Source: Hyaloperonospora brassicae (Eukaryota; Oomycota; Peronosporomycetes; Peronosporales; Peronosporaceae). Taken from it: a stretch of 64,000 nt of DNA. The stretch lies in assembly GCA_947650285.1 (NCBI GenBank), contig CANTFL010001192.1:62001-126000 (forward strand), in the 5' to 3' direction. Below, in pieces: positions 40,117-52,044 of the stretch (position 1 is the stretch's first letter; every line of letters begins with the position of its first letter). Below the pieces are notes generated by a model. It did no database searches. It saw only the letters and a program-made list of their open reading frames with translations, and was not told where the DNA came from. The translations under genes and the position numbers were made by a program.

Positions 40117-42002
40117 GTGAGACTCTCCGTGGTTGCCAATGGACAAGAAAAAACAGTCAAACTCACGGACGTCTCCTATTCACTAAGCCAGGCCCGCAAC
40201 ATCATCAGCTATGGCAAAATTGATCAAAAGGGATACAGTCGTAAGTATTCTAATGGCAAGCAATCAGTAGCTCGACACAGTGATGGCCAAGTCGCGTTCG
40301 ACTTGACGATGGAGAATAGTGTGCTAATCTTCGAGACAAGAGTGAACGCAAAAAGGAGACATCGGATGTTATAATGGCTGTCATTCAGGAGAAGGCAGCA
40401 GATGAAATGACTTCGGAGATGCATCGTGGCTCGCTGCTACACTTTCATTAACGTCTGGGGCATCTGTCGTACGATTTAATTGTGAAGATCGCGAGAAATC
40501 CAAGCTCGGGTATCGAGCTGACGGACCACAAACGGATGACATGCATCACGTGCGCGCAATCCAAGCAGACAAAAAACAAGCATAACCAGAAAGACTCTGG
40601 ACAGAACGCCCCGATCGACCGCATTAGCGGTGTCATTTTCTCGGACCTAAAAGGTCCACTAACGCCTGCGGATCGACTCGGAAACCGATATCTGATCAAC
40701 TTCATCGATTACAAGACCAACTACTGTCGAGTTTTCTTAGCTCGAACCTAGGACGCTGCGGCAAAGAAGTTCTAACACTTCTTGGTGTACTTTGAGCGAC
40801 GTTTTGAGTGCAGAATCGCGGTTCTCAGAACAGATGGCGGCAAGGAATACCAGAATGTTGATCGATTTTGCAAATTGACAGGCGTTGCAAGACAAGTGAG
40901 TGAATCGCGAAATCAAGCGTCAAATGGGAAAGCCGAGAAAATGCACAGGACCGTTCTAAACATGACACGAGCGATGATCTTCGCGTCTGGATTGCCCCTC
41001 ACGTTCTGGGGTGATGCCGCTGAATGCTCAACGTATATTCTTAACAGGAGCCCCACGAAATCGAATCCTAAGAGAGCTTCGCCGCTTGAAGTTCTGACGA
41101 ATGAATCGCCGAATTTGCGCAACATCGTCGTGTTTGGATCCCGCTGTACCGTCTACCGTGATACAAGCAAGAGCACGTTCGCGCGCCGCGCTGAAGTGGG
41201 CACGATAATTGAATGCAGTGACAAAACCAAGGGTTTCAGAGTATTCATCAGGAAAGAAAACAAGGTCACCACGACGCAGCATGTCAAGAATATTGGAACG
41301 TTGTCTGAAGCCCAGAACAGGCAGCTACAACTAGCCCTTGATGACGATGACCGGGCAGATTCAGACGAAGGCACTGAGACACCTGTGAGACAGAGCAGTA
41401 GTGTTACTACGAGCGATAAGCCCAGGAAGAAGAAACTGTGGACTCGCCAGCCACACGTGACAAGAGGTGCGGCAAAGAAAGAAGCTGCAAGCCAACAAGA
41501 AGTAGCTGTCAGCGCAGATGACGTCAATCACGTGTTCGAAAGAGATCCTCGCAACTATGGCGAAGCAATGAAGAGCAAGAAGAGAAACGAGTGGCAAAAG
41601 GCCATGCGTGAGGAGCTGGACGTGCTCGATAGGAACGAAGTGTGGCGTTTGGCGCTCCGATCAAGCAACAGCAACGTTCTCCACAGTGAATGTGTCTTTA
41701 AGACCAAGACGACTGCCGATGGAGATATGGCAAGGCACAAAGCGCGCCTCGTTGCCTGCGGTAATGAACAAGTTATTGGCGTGGACTACGCGCTAACTTT
41801 TGCTGCCGTCATGGACATGACGACAGTAAAAGTAATCTTGGCGTTAGATGCTACATGGGGCGTCCCGGCTAAGGACGGAGACGTCCCCAATGCTTACGTA
41901 AAAGCAGAGAAGGAACAGCATCTCGAGATTCTGATGCATGTCCCTAAGGGCATGACGATTGATACAAGAAATATAGATGAACTGGGGGGCAACGAAGATT
42001 GA
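40117..42002 (+). pseudogene. Copia-1 protease end, integrase, RT start
   Basis: Integrase zinc module and start near 40480-40740 (SGIELTDHKRMTCITCAQSK, DLKGPLTPADRLGNRYLINF). Catalytic core and C-terminal domain are in the 40782-42002 frame (LRTDGGKEYQNVDRF, ASNGKAEKMHRTV, GDAAECSTYILNRSPTKSN). The RT N-terminus follows (NEWQKAMREELDVLDRNEVW, KARLVACGNEQVIGVDY). Frame changes lie near 40375 and 40750. Confidence 0.82.
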
Positions 42003-43149
42003 ATATGTCGTGATTGAACAGAAAAAAGTCTTTATGGTTTAAAGCAAGCAGGACGATTGTGGAGCCGATTGCTTAACAATCGGCTGTTGGAAGCCGGATT
42101 TACGCGCTGCATCAGCGACCTCTGCTTGAATTACAAGCTCGACATCGATAGAGTCGTCATCGTCGGAGTCTTCGTAGACGATTTGCTGGTGACTGGAACA
42201 TCAGCTGTTGCAGTCGACGGTTTTTTTTGCGAGCCTCGAAAGTCTTTCGATTAAAGATCTTGGACCAGGGTCGAAGTTTTTGGGGATGCGCATGACGCGC
42301 AACGAAGATCGTGGATATTTCTTGACCAGGAAGAGGCGATTGTCTACTTGCTCCGTGACCACGGCATGACCGATGCCAACTCAAGTCGTGCGCCTATCGG
42401 GACGGACGTTTATGAAGTTCAATGTGCAGACAGCAGACTACTTGCAGACACGGGTTCTCCAGGTCAATTTAGCGTTCGTGTTTTTCAGTCTATTTTCGGA
42501 TCGTTGTTCTGGGTAGCGAGGTGCACAAGACCTGATATCGCATTTGCGGTGCACAAGGCAACCAGACAAACACACGAGCCACGGATCCATGACTGGAAAT
42601 TGGCTAAGCGCATCGTGCGCTATTTGAGTGGCACGCGTAGATTGAAGATCAGCATGAAGCCAGCAGTCGAAGAAACTGCACAACCTGTTCTAATGAGTTA
42701 CAGTGACGCAGACTACGCAGCCCACAAGGCAGACAGAATGTCTTTGACCGGTAGCTTTATCATGCTAAATGGAATGATAATCAGCTCGTGCTCGAAAAAA
42801 AAGGAGGTTTGGCGCTCTCGACAATGGAGTCGGAATTTGAGCAGCGCCTGAAGCTGGACGAGAGCTACTTAAAGTGAGAGAGACGATGAGTGAAATTGGT
42901 GAGTCGCCTGCACTACCGATGAAAATGCTCATCGACAACCAGGCAGCGATACCGCAGATTGAAGGAGAAGCGTCGTCTAATAAAGCCAAGCACATTGATG
43001 TGAGAGTCAAGTACTTGTGCGACTACGCTCTTCGAGGCATTGTGGTGCCAAAATATGTGCCGAGCGACCTGATGCTTGCTGACGTACTCACCAAAGCGCT
43101 CGATGCAGTCAAGACGGTCGAGTTGCGATCACTGCTACACATCGTTTAA
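42003..43149 (+). pseudogene. Copia-1 RT and RNase H
   Basis: RT catalytic region VGVFVDDLLVTGTS (near 42160-42200; the copia YVDD is FVDD), then GSLFWVARCTRPDIAFAVHK, RNase H with SYSDADYAAHKADRMSLTGS, and the end block DNQAAIPQIEGEASSNKAKH. It is broken into at least three frames. Confidence 0.82.
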
Positions 43150-43178
43150 GCGCAGTGTAAGTCGCCGACAAGGAGGAG

Positions 43179-43511
43179 TGTTGAAGATCGGGATATAGAG
43201 TCACGATGTGCGGCACGACATGCCAGATCAAGTTGGTGTCGGCGACTGTTTGCATGTGTATAAGAGGACAGTCGACAGATGAAGGGGCTGCAAAGATGGG
43301 TGAAGAAGCTTGCAGTTGCCAACAGACAAGAAGCGCGTCGTCGGAGTGGTGGCGAATGGTAGCGCAGAGACAGTAAGTCGACCTAGTAAGAGCGGCAGAT
43401 ACAGAGACATAGTGTGCGAGATAGCGAGCAGAATAGCTAGGACATCACGGCACACTTTGAATATCACTTTCCTTTCTACCTCATCAAGTGCAAGATCAAC
43501 ATTGGCTAACA
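43179..43511 (+). repeat. 3' LTR of copia-1
   Basis: Same length and nearly the same sequence as 38370-38702, preceded by a purine tract ending AGGAGGAG. Confidence 0.92.
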
Positions 43512-46500
43512 ATCACCATTGTACGTGATGAGGACAAGCATCGACACTTCATGAGCGAGAGCCAACAATTCGTTTTCATGAGAGAGAGTCACACAATAAA
43601 GGGCGTCAATGCGTGGATGGCATAAACCATTCAGGAAGAAAGATGTATGCGTTGTGGACGCACGTGCGGATCTGTTGATGGAGAATTTGACTATCGGCAA
43701 AAGTTCACTTAAACATGTAACAGAGAGACGTATTTTCGAAGTATATCTCCAAGGATACCATTGGCACGTTACTTCTGACCGTCTGTTTACGTATGGCCAG
43801 ATATTGACTTCTTATATGTGTCGTAAGTAGTCGGAACATAGACTGCCAGAATTTCGTCGTGAACGAAATTTAACGGTGTAAGACGAGTTTACTAGGTAGC
43901 TCGTAAAGTCGAAACACCGTGTAAATAAATACATGGGTAGAGATCTGTACCGCGATTTATTCGGGGACTGCAGCAATATGTACCATCTTGCTGAACCGAT
44001 TCACAAACACAAGAATGCCATTAATGTTGTGATTGTCTTCAGGAAACCAGAAGAGGAAGTCAGTAAAACGAACCCATAGTACTTTTCTGAACAGACAGCG
44101 GCTGTAGAGGCGCACGGAATGAAGGGCTTGACTTTACCTGTTGACACACTATGCAAGAGTGTACGTAATTTTGCACAACGGATACTGGAGGAGGCAGATA
44201 ATGTCACGACATTCCGTAAGGTAAGCATTTCCTCTACCACATTTCTCACTAGATAAAGGATCGAGACAATCATACATGATGTTCATGCCCATACCAATTT
44301 AAGTGTAAACGGCTACACGAGGCTTGTAGCCAACAACACTTGTACAATACAGCAACCGGTTGCGTGTTGTGTACCGATACGATGCTATACGGTATAATGA
44401 CGGTAAGTCTCTTTGAGATTTCCGGGATGGTTCCACGAGGCGATTCATCATACGTAGGAGATTCTTGTCTTCTACGTATGCCTTTCTTACGTCATCGAAT
44501 TATGTCGACGACGGCAGACTAAATGATAGCGTCGCAACATTAAAAATGGTCTCACTGTTGACCTGCGCAGTAGGCTAGATGTTTAGCCGACGGGAGAGCA
44601 AATCAGCGACGACATTACGTCGTCCTGGTTTGTACTCAATGAAGAAGTCAAAACTTCGCAAATGAAGACATCTTCCATTTGCCATTCTATGTGAGAGGTG
44701 GATACTATATACGGCCGTTTGAAATGACGCATGGTACCTATAGACGATGAATGATTTACCTCTGAAGAGAAAGACACGGGAAAAAGCCGGTGCATATTTC
44801 ATTGCAAGGCGTTCCTTTTCATGCACTGGGTAATTGCGCTCAGATGCTTGTAGCTGACGCGATTGATAGCAGATGACGCGCTCTGCGCCAGCTGTATCAA
44901 ATTTCATCAACGCACAGCCGATCGTAAAAGCGCTGGCGTCACGGACTACATAAATGGTATGTCCTGATCTACAATCGCAAGTATGCTCAATTGGTTCAAA
45001 CTATGCTTGATACATTTAAAGTAACGCTGATAGTCAGGTTCCATGAACACTTAACAGTTATCTTGAGAAAACAAGACAAATGCACAGTCATCTCGACGTC
45101 GTTGCGCAAGTACTTGTGCAGGTACGTCGCTAGACCAAGGGACGTCCGAAGTCCCTTGACATAGACTGACACGGTCCATTCAGTGATCGCCTTGGTCTTT
45201 GCGGGATCAGGCGTACGCCGTTCTACCCACGATGCACCCAAGAAGTGGTATTTCGCTAGCCGCGAACAAACACTTCTTAAGGCTGGCGTACAACTTATGC
45301 TTGCGCAAAAGTTTTAGAACCTGAGAACCGTGTGTTCTATGAACTTTCACGTCCGTCTTCCATCCATATCCCGTCTATGGAAGAACACATCGTCGAAGTA
45401 ACTCGGTACGAAATCCCGCACCGGTCTCAACAGATATACTACACATCTGTTGAACGCTGCAGAGTCATCAATCATCCTCTGAGGCATCTCTAGCCACTTC
45501 CGCAGCATACCGCTGGGGGTGCTCACTGCTTTGCAAGGGTGTGTCCCGTACACGAACGAGGATTTGATAGAAGCCATCCATTAGATTCATGGACGAGAGG
45601 ATGGTACTCTTAGACATACCATCAATGATCACGTCCTCCCTCGGTATAGGCGTTTGAGCCGGTACCGTTGCAGCATTCAATTTGTTGAATGCGTGCACTA
45701 TCCGCCACCCTCCTGTGACCTTTCGCACACAGAAGGCCGGAGAGCTGTGAGGGGATCTTGATTCCCTCACATGGCCCGCTGCTAAGCGATCGGCAAAGAA
45801 CTTGTCGATCGCTAGTACTTGTTTACGAGGCAGTGGTCACTGCTTCATGACACAGTACTTCGAGCCTAATTTGAGCTCAATCTCATGTCGAGTGCCTTTG
45901 TCCTTAGTCAACTCACATGGTACGGATTTATGGAATACATCCTTGACTTCTATAAATTCTTTATAAACATAATTGGCTGGAGCAACTTCCAGGATTGACT
46001 TTAATATCTCTTAATCCAAGTCTTCTTATCGGGGCCACTTTCGTCCTTCGATGAGCTGATGAGAACTTGCTCGTTTTCACTAAACACCATTGCAGACCGA
46101 ATATTGGTGACGTACTCGTCCTTTGTGACGAATACACAGATCTGCTTGACTTCGCCACTACGCATATCACGTAAGAACCGCTTTGGTTTTAACTTTTATA
46201 TTTTTTATATCTCCGAGGTCAACTTCAGAAGGACAATCCGATCAAGTGTACAAGCGCCTACGCTTGATTCGTCATTGAACAATACGTGTAATGTCTCAGT
46301 TATTCCTGGGAAGTCGCATCCTCAGGATGCTGGGGAATCTTTCCCTCAGCATTGAACACTTGAGGAACGTTTTTCTCAAGTACGTGGGGAATTTTTTCCT
46401 TCACGTCTCATGACAGTATCTGCGCAACCCCTGTAAGGTAACGATCGTCTACGGCCGAATTCCTAGTTGACTATGACTTCCATGTTGCCGATCACCGACG

Positions 46501-47220
46501 ACCGGTTTCTATTCGCTCGGATGATACCTTCCCGGAGTGCGTCCCTGTCCCGGTTCACTCGTCTTCGAGTGGTGTACCTTCGGCGCCACCTATGCACTTG
46601 CTCAATTGCTGGGAGTTTTCTCAACAGTGTAGTTATCATCTACACTGCGGTCTTGTACCGTCGTGCTAACGACGGTGCCGCAATTGATGCCATCGCACTC
46701 ACTCGCAGTACAACCACACGCTTTTGGACGTTCCAAGACGTTCATCAGATTGCCATCTGATACATATGGCGGGCATCTTTACGGATCGATGCTGCCAGCT
46801 CACCCTTGGATCGAATCTTTTGAGCCATGGCAGGTCTAGGATGAAAACGAAGTTGTCATCCATACCCAATAGGATATAAAATCATCGTACTGCTCGCAAT
46901 CTAACGTGTAGTGGATTCCGACTACACGTTTCTTTACAGTGATCGATACGCCTGTCGCTAGGCGCACCGTGACCTTCATTGAAAGGACCTCCCGCTTGAT
47001 AGAGTTTAGTGTTTCAGCTTCTAGTGATTGGCGACGAACGAAATAGTTGGATGCCCACAGCCAACTAGGGCGCGAAGTGACAAGTCTTTTGTCACTTCCA
47101 ATGTCAAGGTGATGAGAGACACCTCATCACCAGGTTCTAGAGACACAAAGAGACTGTAAGTCGGTAGAAAACTTCGTCAAGAGATATGCAAGTTCTCATG
47201 ATGTTGCTGAATCAGTATGG
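43512..47220 (-). pseudogene. Element C pol remnant: integrase, RNase H, RT, protease
   Basis: Read leftward: protease region (47220-46800), linker, RT (45770-45347: WRIVHAFNKLNAATVPAQTP, ILSSMNLMDGFYQI), RNase H (44910-44575: GAERVICYQSRQLQASERNY) and integrase (44560-43512, including MPIVKFSINRSARAST). The catalytic YFDD region near 45400 survives as SYFDDVFFH. Many frame changes. Copia-1 separates it from its 3' end. Confidence 0.82.
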
Positions 47221-48327
47221 CGCTCCGCCCCTACTGACCCCGTCCATTTTTTGGTGGTCCGCCTCGCTGTTGCGGCTTTTCAATAGCGTCGGACCCTCGT
47301 CCTCCAAATTTACTGGATGGTCGACAAATACTTCGCTACGCACGACGAGGCACAGAGCGGGGGATACTGCATTTGTATACGTAGTGTTATAACTTGTGAC
47401 AGCGATTACACCTCAGCGATCGCTTATTGTTCGGAGGGCGAGATTTCTCGCCCTCGACATAAAAGATTTCCATCGTCTCTAGACCTGCGACCTCTGGTCG
47501 TCTCTGTAAACGAATAGGGGTCAACGTAGTGTGAGCCTGTCTCACACTTAAGTATTCTTGCTCCGCAGCGTAGATTGCTTCCGAGAGTGCTTGAGCTCTC
47601 GCGGAACTGGTGGTCCGTGACGGGATTATCTGCAAGTCCGTTAATGAATAATTGTGATCAACACAAATTGACTCTCAGGATTTGTTACCATGGACTTTGC
47701 AAGGTAGCGCCCATGTTGGGCGAAAGCTTAATTTAACGCTTACCCTGTTTGAGTTGCAGGAGCTCTGGTATAGTCCTATAATCTGCTCTTGGCGGCTGAA
47801 GAGTTTAGCTGAGCAGGGTCTTGAAGATGTTTAACGACCCAAACACGTTCGGGTCGAGTAACTTGAGATTCAGGGTCCGATTCCTGGCGCCCCTGCAAAG
47901 TATGACTGGGCACATGCCACTTGCATTCGCTCATCGTCGATGCGACGGGCCTCGATGGCACCGTCTACCTGGGCTAATTATCATAATAGGGAGTTTTGCT
48001 AGAATCACCGTTACTTGGAGATCCATAGCTTTGGAAATTCCTGTCGACGGTCACGCGTAGACTCTGCGGACTGAGACTATTTTTGACTCATAGTTTCGGT
48101 TCGCTGGTGATCTTGTTGATGCAACAAGGTCACCTGCGCTCGTGACTCATTAAGCTCTCTTTGCAAGAACTTGCTGATGACAGCATGCTGCTGGTCGCTA
48201 TCCCTTGAGGATAGCATGGCCTAGAAAGCTTCTTCACCAACGGTCGAGCTCATTTGTATAATCGTTTTCCATTCGACATAGATTAAAATAAGAGTAGCTT
48301 TCACGGGTTCCGTAAAAGTTGTCGCTG
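47221..48327 (-). pseudogene. Element C gag remnant
   Basis: Aligns with the A/B gag: end region with AAAAAAT slippery site near 47247-47253, SVRQAHTTLTPIRLQRRPEV, then the capsid region toward 48300. The 5' end is split from its leader by the solo LTR at 48328. Confidence 0.75.
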
Positions 48328-48767
48328 TAACGGGTAACCGACAACTCCGTACTGGTCAACCAGTACGGAGTTTACTATCACTGACTGTAGTGATAGTCAG
48401 TGCCCAGATAGGTGTAGAACTACACAGAATAAGGTAGAACGACTAAGGTGGAAGACTCTAGTCGTAGACAAAGTAAAACTGTTATATCAATATAATTTAG
48501 TCCTAGAACTCGTTCTTTGTTTGTCCTGACTTAATCATAATGATGTAACTATTTGTATGATGACGTCTACTCACCACCGATTGCGCGCTTCTAGCAGCGA
48601 TTGGTGGGTTGATATCATCACGATATCAACCAATGAGTAGACCCTTCGGTCATCTTAAACAATATCACAGAGCATGATGATATTGTTGAAAGAATATTCA
48701 TCGTAATATTCTTTATTGTCATTTTATCCTTTAAGGACAATATCATGTAACGGGTTACCCCGTTACA
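48328..48767 (-). repeat. Solo LTR (440 bp) inserted in element C gag
   Basis: TGTAACGGGT...CCCCGTTACA, flanked on both sides by GTCGC (48323-48327 and 48768-48772), a perfect 5-bp target-site duplication. It is related to but distinct from the C LTRs. A solo LTR is the usual result of LTR-LTR recombination. Orientation matches C. Confidence 0.88.
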
Positions 48768-48847
48768 GTCGCCTTCTTTATCGGCCAACATGCTCATGTC
48801 GGGCGATGCGATTTTGGTCTTTGGGCGGACTACAAAGTGCTACCAGG

Positions 48848-49289
48848 TTTAATGAGGCACTGACGACTACGTACTGGTCTGCCAGTACGGAGTTAACTTT
48901 CACTGACAACAGTAAATGTCACTGCCCTGCTATGCATAACACTAATACAGAGGAAGGTAAGCGACAAAGATAAAGACTCTAGTCGTGGTAAAAGCAAATC
49001 TATCATACAATATAAATCAAGTCCTATAACTCTTGTTCTTTGTTTTTCCTGACTTAGTTATATTAAAATATGAAAATGTATGGCGAAGTATACTCACCAC
49101 CCATAAAGAGCGCCCAGCAGGGATTGGTGGGTTGAAATATACACAATATCTACCAAATGAGTAGACCCTTCGGTCATCCCAACAATATCACTGTACTTCG
49201 TAATATTGTTAAAAGAATATTTAATGCAACATTCTTTGTTGCCATCTTTATCACAACGGTAGCTTTATGTAACGGGCTACCCCGTTACA
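48848..49289 (-). repeat. 5' LTR of element C
   Basis: Near-identical to 35720-36160. The minus-strand primer-binding site (reverse complement of AAAGTGCTACCA) lies at its left, as in copies A and B. The first bases have decayed (TTTAATGA for TGTAACGG). Confidence 0.85.
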
Positions 49290-50264
49290 AGCTACACCTC
49301 CAGGCTTGGACTTGGTCTTGCTTCGGTTAAAAATAACCGAGGCATAACCTTCGATTCATGTCAAAACGCCATCGGCAGGTAGAATGCAAATGTCATCCTC
49401 CGCACCATGTTCATGACAATGCAGCGCATCCGTCCAGCCTTGCCGTTGCTCGCCTGATGTTTGCTTTACTAACTTGACGCGAAATGCTTTACGATGAGCA
49501 AAATAGGTCGAGCGTCCTATATTCGCCACCACCATCAGTACGTAAGGCGTGTATCTTTTAATTAAAATTCACGCTCGAACTTTGCCATAGAGAGCTTGAA
49601 ATTTAAGGCGTCTGCATCCTTTGGCTTAGCCAAAAACACTCGATAGTAGTTTGATCGATGATAGATGAAGATACCCATGTACCGATTTCTTAAATGGTCT
49701 CAGGGGGCATAGGACCCTTATGGTCCGAACAAAGGACGCCCTAGATCATGCCGATTGGCGAATTTGTGCCCGTATCTATCTTTGACTGAACTACCTTAGT
49801 TTGCATTCCCGTCGCACAGGCTAGACACTTTTTACGTGTCGTACCTGTCAGCCGTATGACAGATGATGGAACTTTGACCATCGTCGTGATCGTGTCATAG
49901 CAAAAGTGTCCTTGACGCCGTTGAAAGTCTGTTAAGGTACCACACTGAACATTTACTCGAATTCATTTTCAGGCGAAGCGATGACCGTCATCATTGCCTC
50001 TTGCGGTGGCTAGAAATTACGGGTGTTGTGACGAGTCACAGCAGCAACCTACACGTTATTGCAACATTCCACATCCATGATGGGCGTACCACCCACACCG
50101 GGGGACAACACGCACCCCCTCCTCGATATTCCAGAACGTAGCCCTTATCTTTGAGCAATCCACAGGGAAGAATATTACGCTCGAGATTTCCGCGTACTGA
50201 ACATTGAGAATTCCCACTGTGTTAACGACTTTAAACGAATTAAAATGGCTGACAAGTTGACAGG
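49290..50264 (-). pseudogene. Copia X pol remnant: protease end and integrase
   Basis: Read leftward: end of protease/early integrase (NVQYAE, GGWYAHHGCG-like pieces aligning with copia-2 LLDVQYAENLEKN and GCVPVMDAERCNN), then integrase with LTDGGGEY-like and EGYASVIFNRSKTKSKPGG, which aligns with EYASCILNRSRYKANLPG of copia-2. It breaks off at element C and resumes at 35719. Heavily decayed. Confidence 0.65.
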
Positions 50265-50562
50265 TGGGATCAAGACGTGATATCTTGAAATATAGGACTA
50301 GGGAAGGAGATCGTTACGTCGAAGTTCAATTGGAGATTACAGGTGAGACGAAGACATACGGACGTCATATGGGACCAGGGCCGACACACGGTGATGGGCA
50401 CGCTGAATGTGTGTCAGGTGTAACTTGACTAGGTCAAGTTGCAGTACTGGTCATCAACTGCATGTGGTAGGGCCAACAACGAAGGGTAGTCAACACTCAA
50501 TACATGTTACTTTTACTTTTACTTCTACTTCTACTGAACAAGTGCGACTACGTCTAATATGG
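50265..50562 (+). repeat. Copia LTR copy in inverted orientation
   Basis: Forward copy of the LTR seen reversed at 33221-33520 (shared blocks GGGATCAAGACGTGATATCT and CAGTACTGGTCATCAACTGC, with small changes). It abuts the truncated protease region of copia X in the opposite orientation and lacks an adjacent primer-binding site. Confidence 0.7.
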
Positions 50563-51722
50563 GTGTTTCGCAACCATTAGAGCAGAGATTTTAAGAACGT
50601 GGGCCTTACAAATCGGCAACAAGGAGGCACTGTCTATATACGCCTTTGAAGCGGACAAAAATACTAGTGATCGCTTACTGTGGTATATATGGTGGGTTCT
50701 CGTATTAGGGCATTATCGTCGCAATCCCATTAAAAGCGGGAACGCGCCCAGTGATAACTTGGATAAACTTAATGATAAAGCTGTGCAAGGTTGTATGATG
50801 AGAAGAAAGAGGTTGCTTGTCATACATACGTCCATGCACACTATCACTGATGCATTCAAATTAAATGCATGTTGTGACCTTATGCTTGTACGAGGATAAC
50901 ATGTCACTTACGTATATCTTACTCTCACCACGCACCGCAGATTTTCTAGGTCTGATTAGTGGTCTGCAAGTGGTGGTGAGGACGCAATGTAATGCAGCAT
51001 CAACAAACCAAGCCCTTGCGTTGATTCCACTTCCACTTCCACTTCCAAGCCACAAGACATTCACATCGTCCACACAACAACAATTCATCCACTTCTTTCA
51101 ATCATCAGTTTGGGACTGACTGATATCGGTGCAGAACGACAAGATTAAAGACGACACATTCGTCGGCACCCCTTTGCTCTCATAGAAGTGGGGTAGCACA
51201 GTATACATGACATGTTAGTAGCTAAAGATGTGCCCGAAATAGCTGGTGCATCGTGTTGCTACAGACTGATAAGCTGGGACGTCGACCCATTGTGAGCCAA
51301 TAGGATGCAAATCGAAAAAAGTGGCTCCCATGATCCTGGAAGACACTCGTGCATAGGATATATGATGTGTTATCGATAATAAAGTTAACATGTCCTTCAG
51401 TGCGCTTAAGTTACGTTGGTGCTTCAGCACTTCCTTGTATACATTTAGTGTGTGATACTGTGATGAATATCCAGTCTTGTTGCGCATATAAAAGGGGTGA
51501 GTGGATACAGAGAAGGAGGTTGACTGCTATGATCGCATCAGAGGACGACAAAGAAACATAGGCAGCATGAGTAGTCCATATACCGGATAGCTGACAGAAA
51601 TGATCAGAGCTATCGCAAGTGGCAGATGCTTTTCTACACGCTCGGAATACCCGCTAATGGTACGCGCATTGATGTGAGGTGTTACGGCCGTCAAAAAAGA
51701 ACGCATTTTAGTGGTGGTAGTA
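50563..51722. other. No recognisable gene
   Basis: Short reading frames only. A small run of TTCCAC repeats occurs near 51027-51045. No mobile-element motif seen. Confidence 0.4.
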
Positions 51723-52032
51723 TGTAAGAAACTATCGTATTTGACAGGTTTCTAGGTTCAAGTATTATACCATGGTACGGTGTCACCTGATTGGCTGGTC
51801 GCCATGCGACAGGGTGACACATGGGACCGCGAGAGACGGTCGCCATGTGACAGGTTGACACATGGGACTGCGAGAGACGGACGTCATATGTGACTTGTTT
51901 TAGTCAAGTTGCAGTTTCGTTTTGTCTGGTCATACATATCGTAGTGTTGAGGAAGATCATGCTAAACACTCAATATGTTTCACTTTTTTACTTCCACCTA
52001 CTTTGCACCAAGTGCACTACTACGCTCTAACA
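51723..52032 (+). repeat. 5' LTR of copia-2
   Basis: TGTAAGAAAC...GCTCTAACA. Contains two copies of a 41-bp unit starting GGTCGCCATG and ending GAGAGAC. Confidence 0.92.
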
Positions 52033-52044
52033 GGTTATGAGCCC
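52033..52044 (+). other. Primer-binding site of copia-2 overlapping the gag ATG
   Basis: GGTTATGAGCCC directly after the LTR. The ATG at 52037-52039 is the gag start (MSPTKRVAG). It resembles the complement of an initiator-tRNA anticodon arm (loop CUCAUAA), the half-tRNA primer type known from Drosophila copia. Confidence 0.65.

Larger units (their letters stand above)
38370..43511 (+). mobile_element. Copia-1, full length with two 333-bp LTRs
   Basis: Identical-length LTRs (38370-38702, 43179-43511) differ at about three positions by eye. Flanks ATCGC (38365-38369) and ATCAC (43512-43516) are a 5-bp target-site duplication with one mismatch. Order gag, protease, integrase, RT, RNase H defines copia. 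A polypurine tract (AAGGAGGAG) precedes the 3' LTR. It inserted into the integrase region of gypsy C: joining the flanks recovers sequence matching copy B near 1430-1460. The coding region has several frame changes, so it is probably inactive despite young LTRs. Confidence 0.92.
35720..49289 (-). mobile_element. Gypsy element C of the A/B family, decayed, interrupted by copia-1 and a solo LTR
   Basis: LTRs at both ends (35720-36160 and 48848-49289, about 441 bp) are near-identical to each other and share TGTAACGGG..CCCCGTTACA-type ends. Flanks AGATA (35715-35719) and AGCTA (49290-49294) look like a 5-bp target-site duplication with one change. It inserted into copia X pol: joining the flanks restores copia reading around ILNRSRYKANLPGASPLE of copia-2. 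Inside, copia-1 (38370-43511) and a solo LTR (48328-48767) are nested. All genes have many stops and frame changes. Confidence 0.88.
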
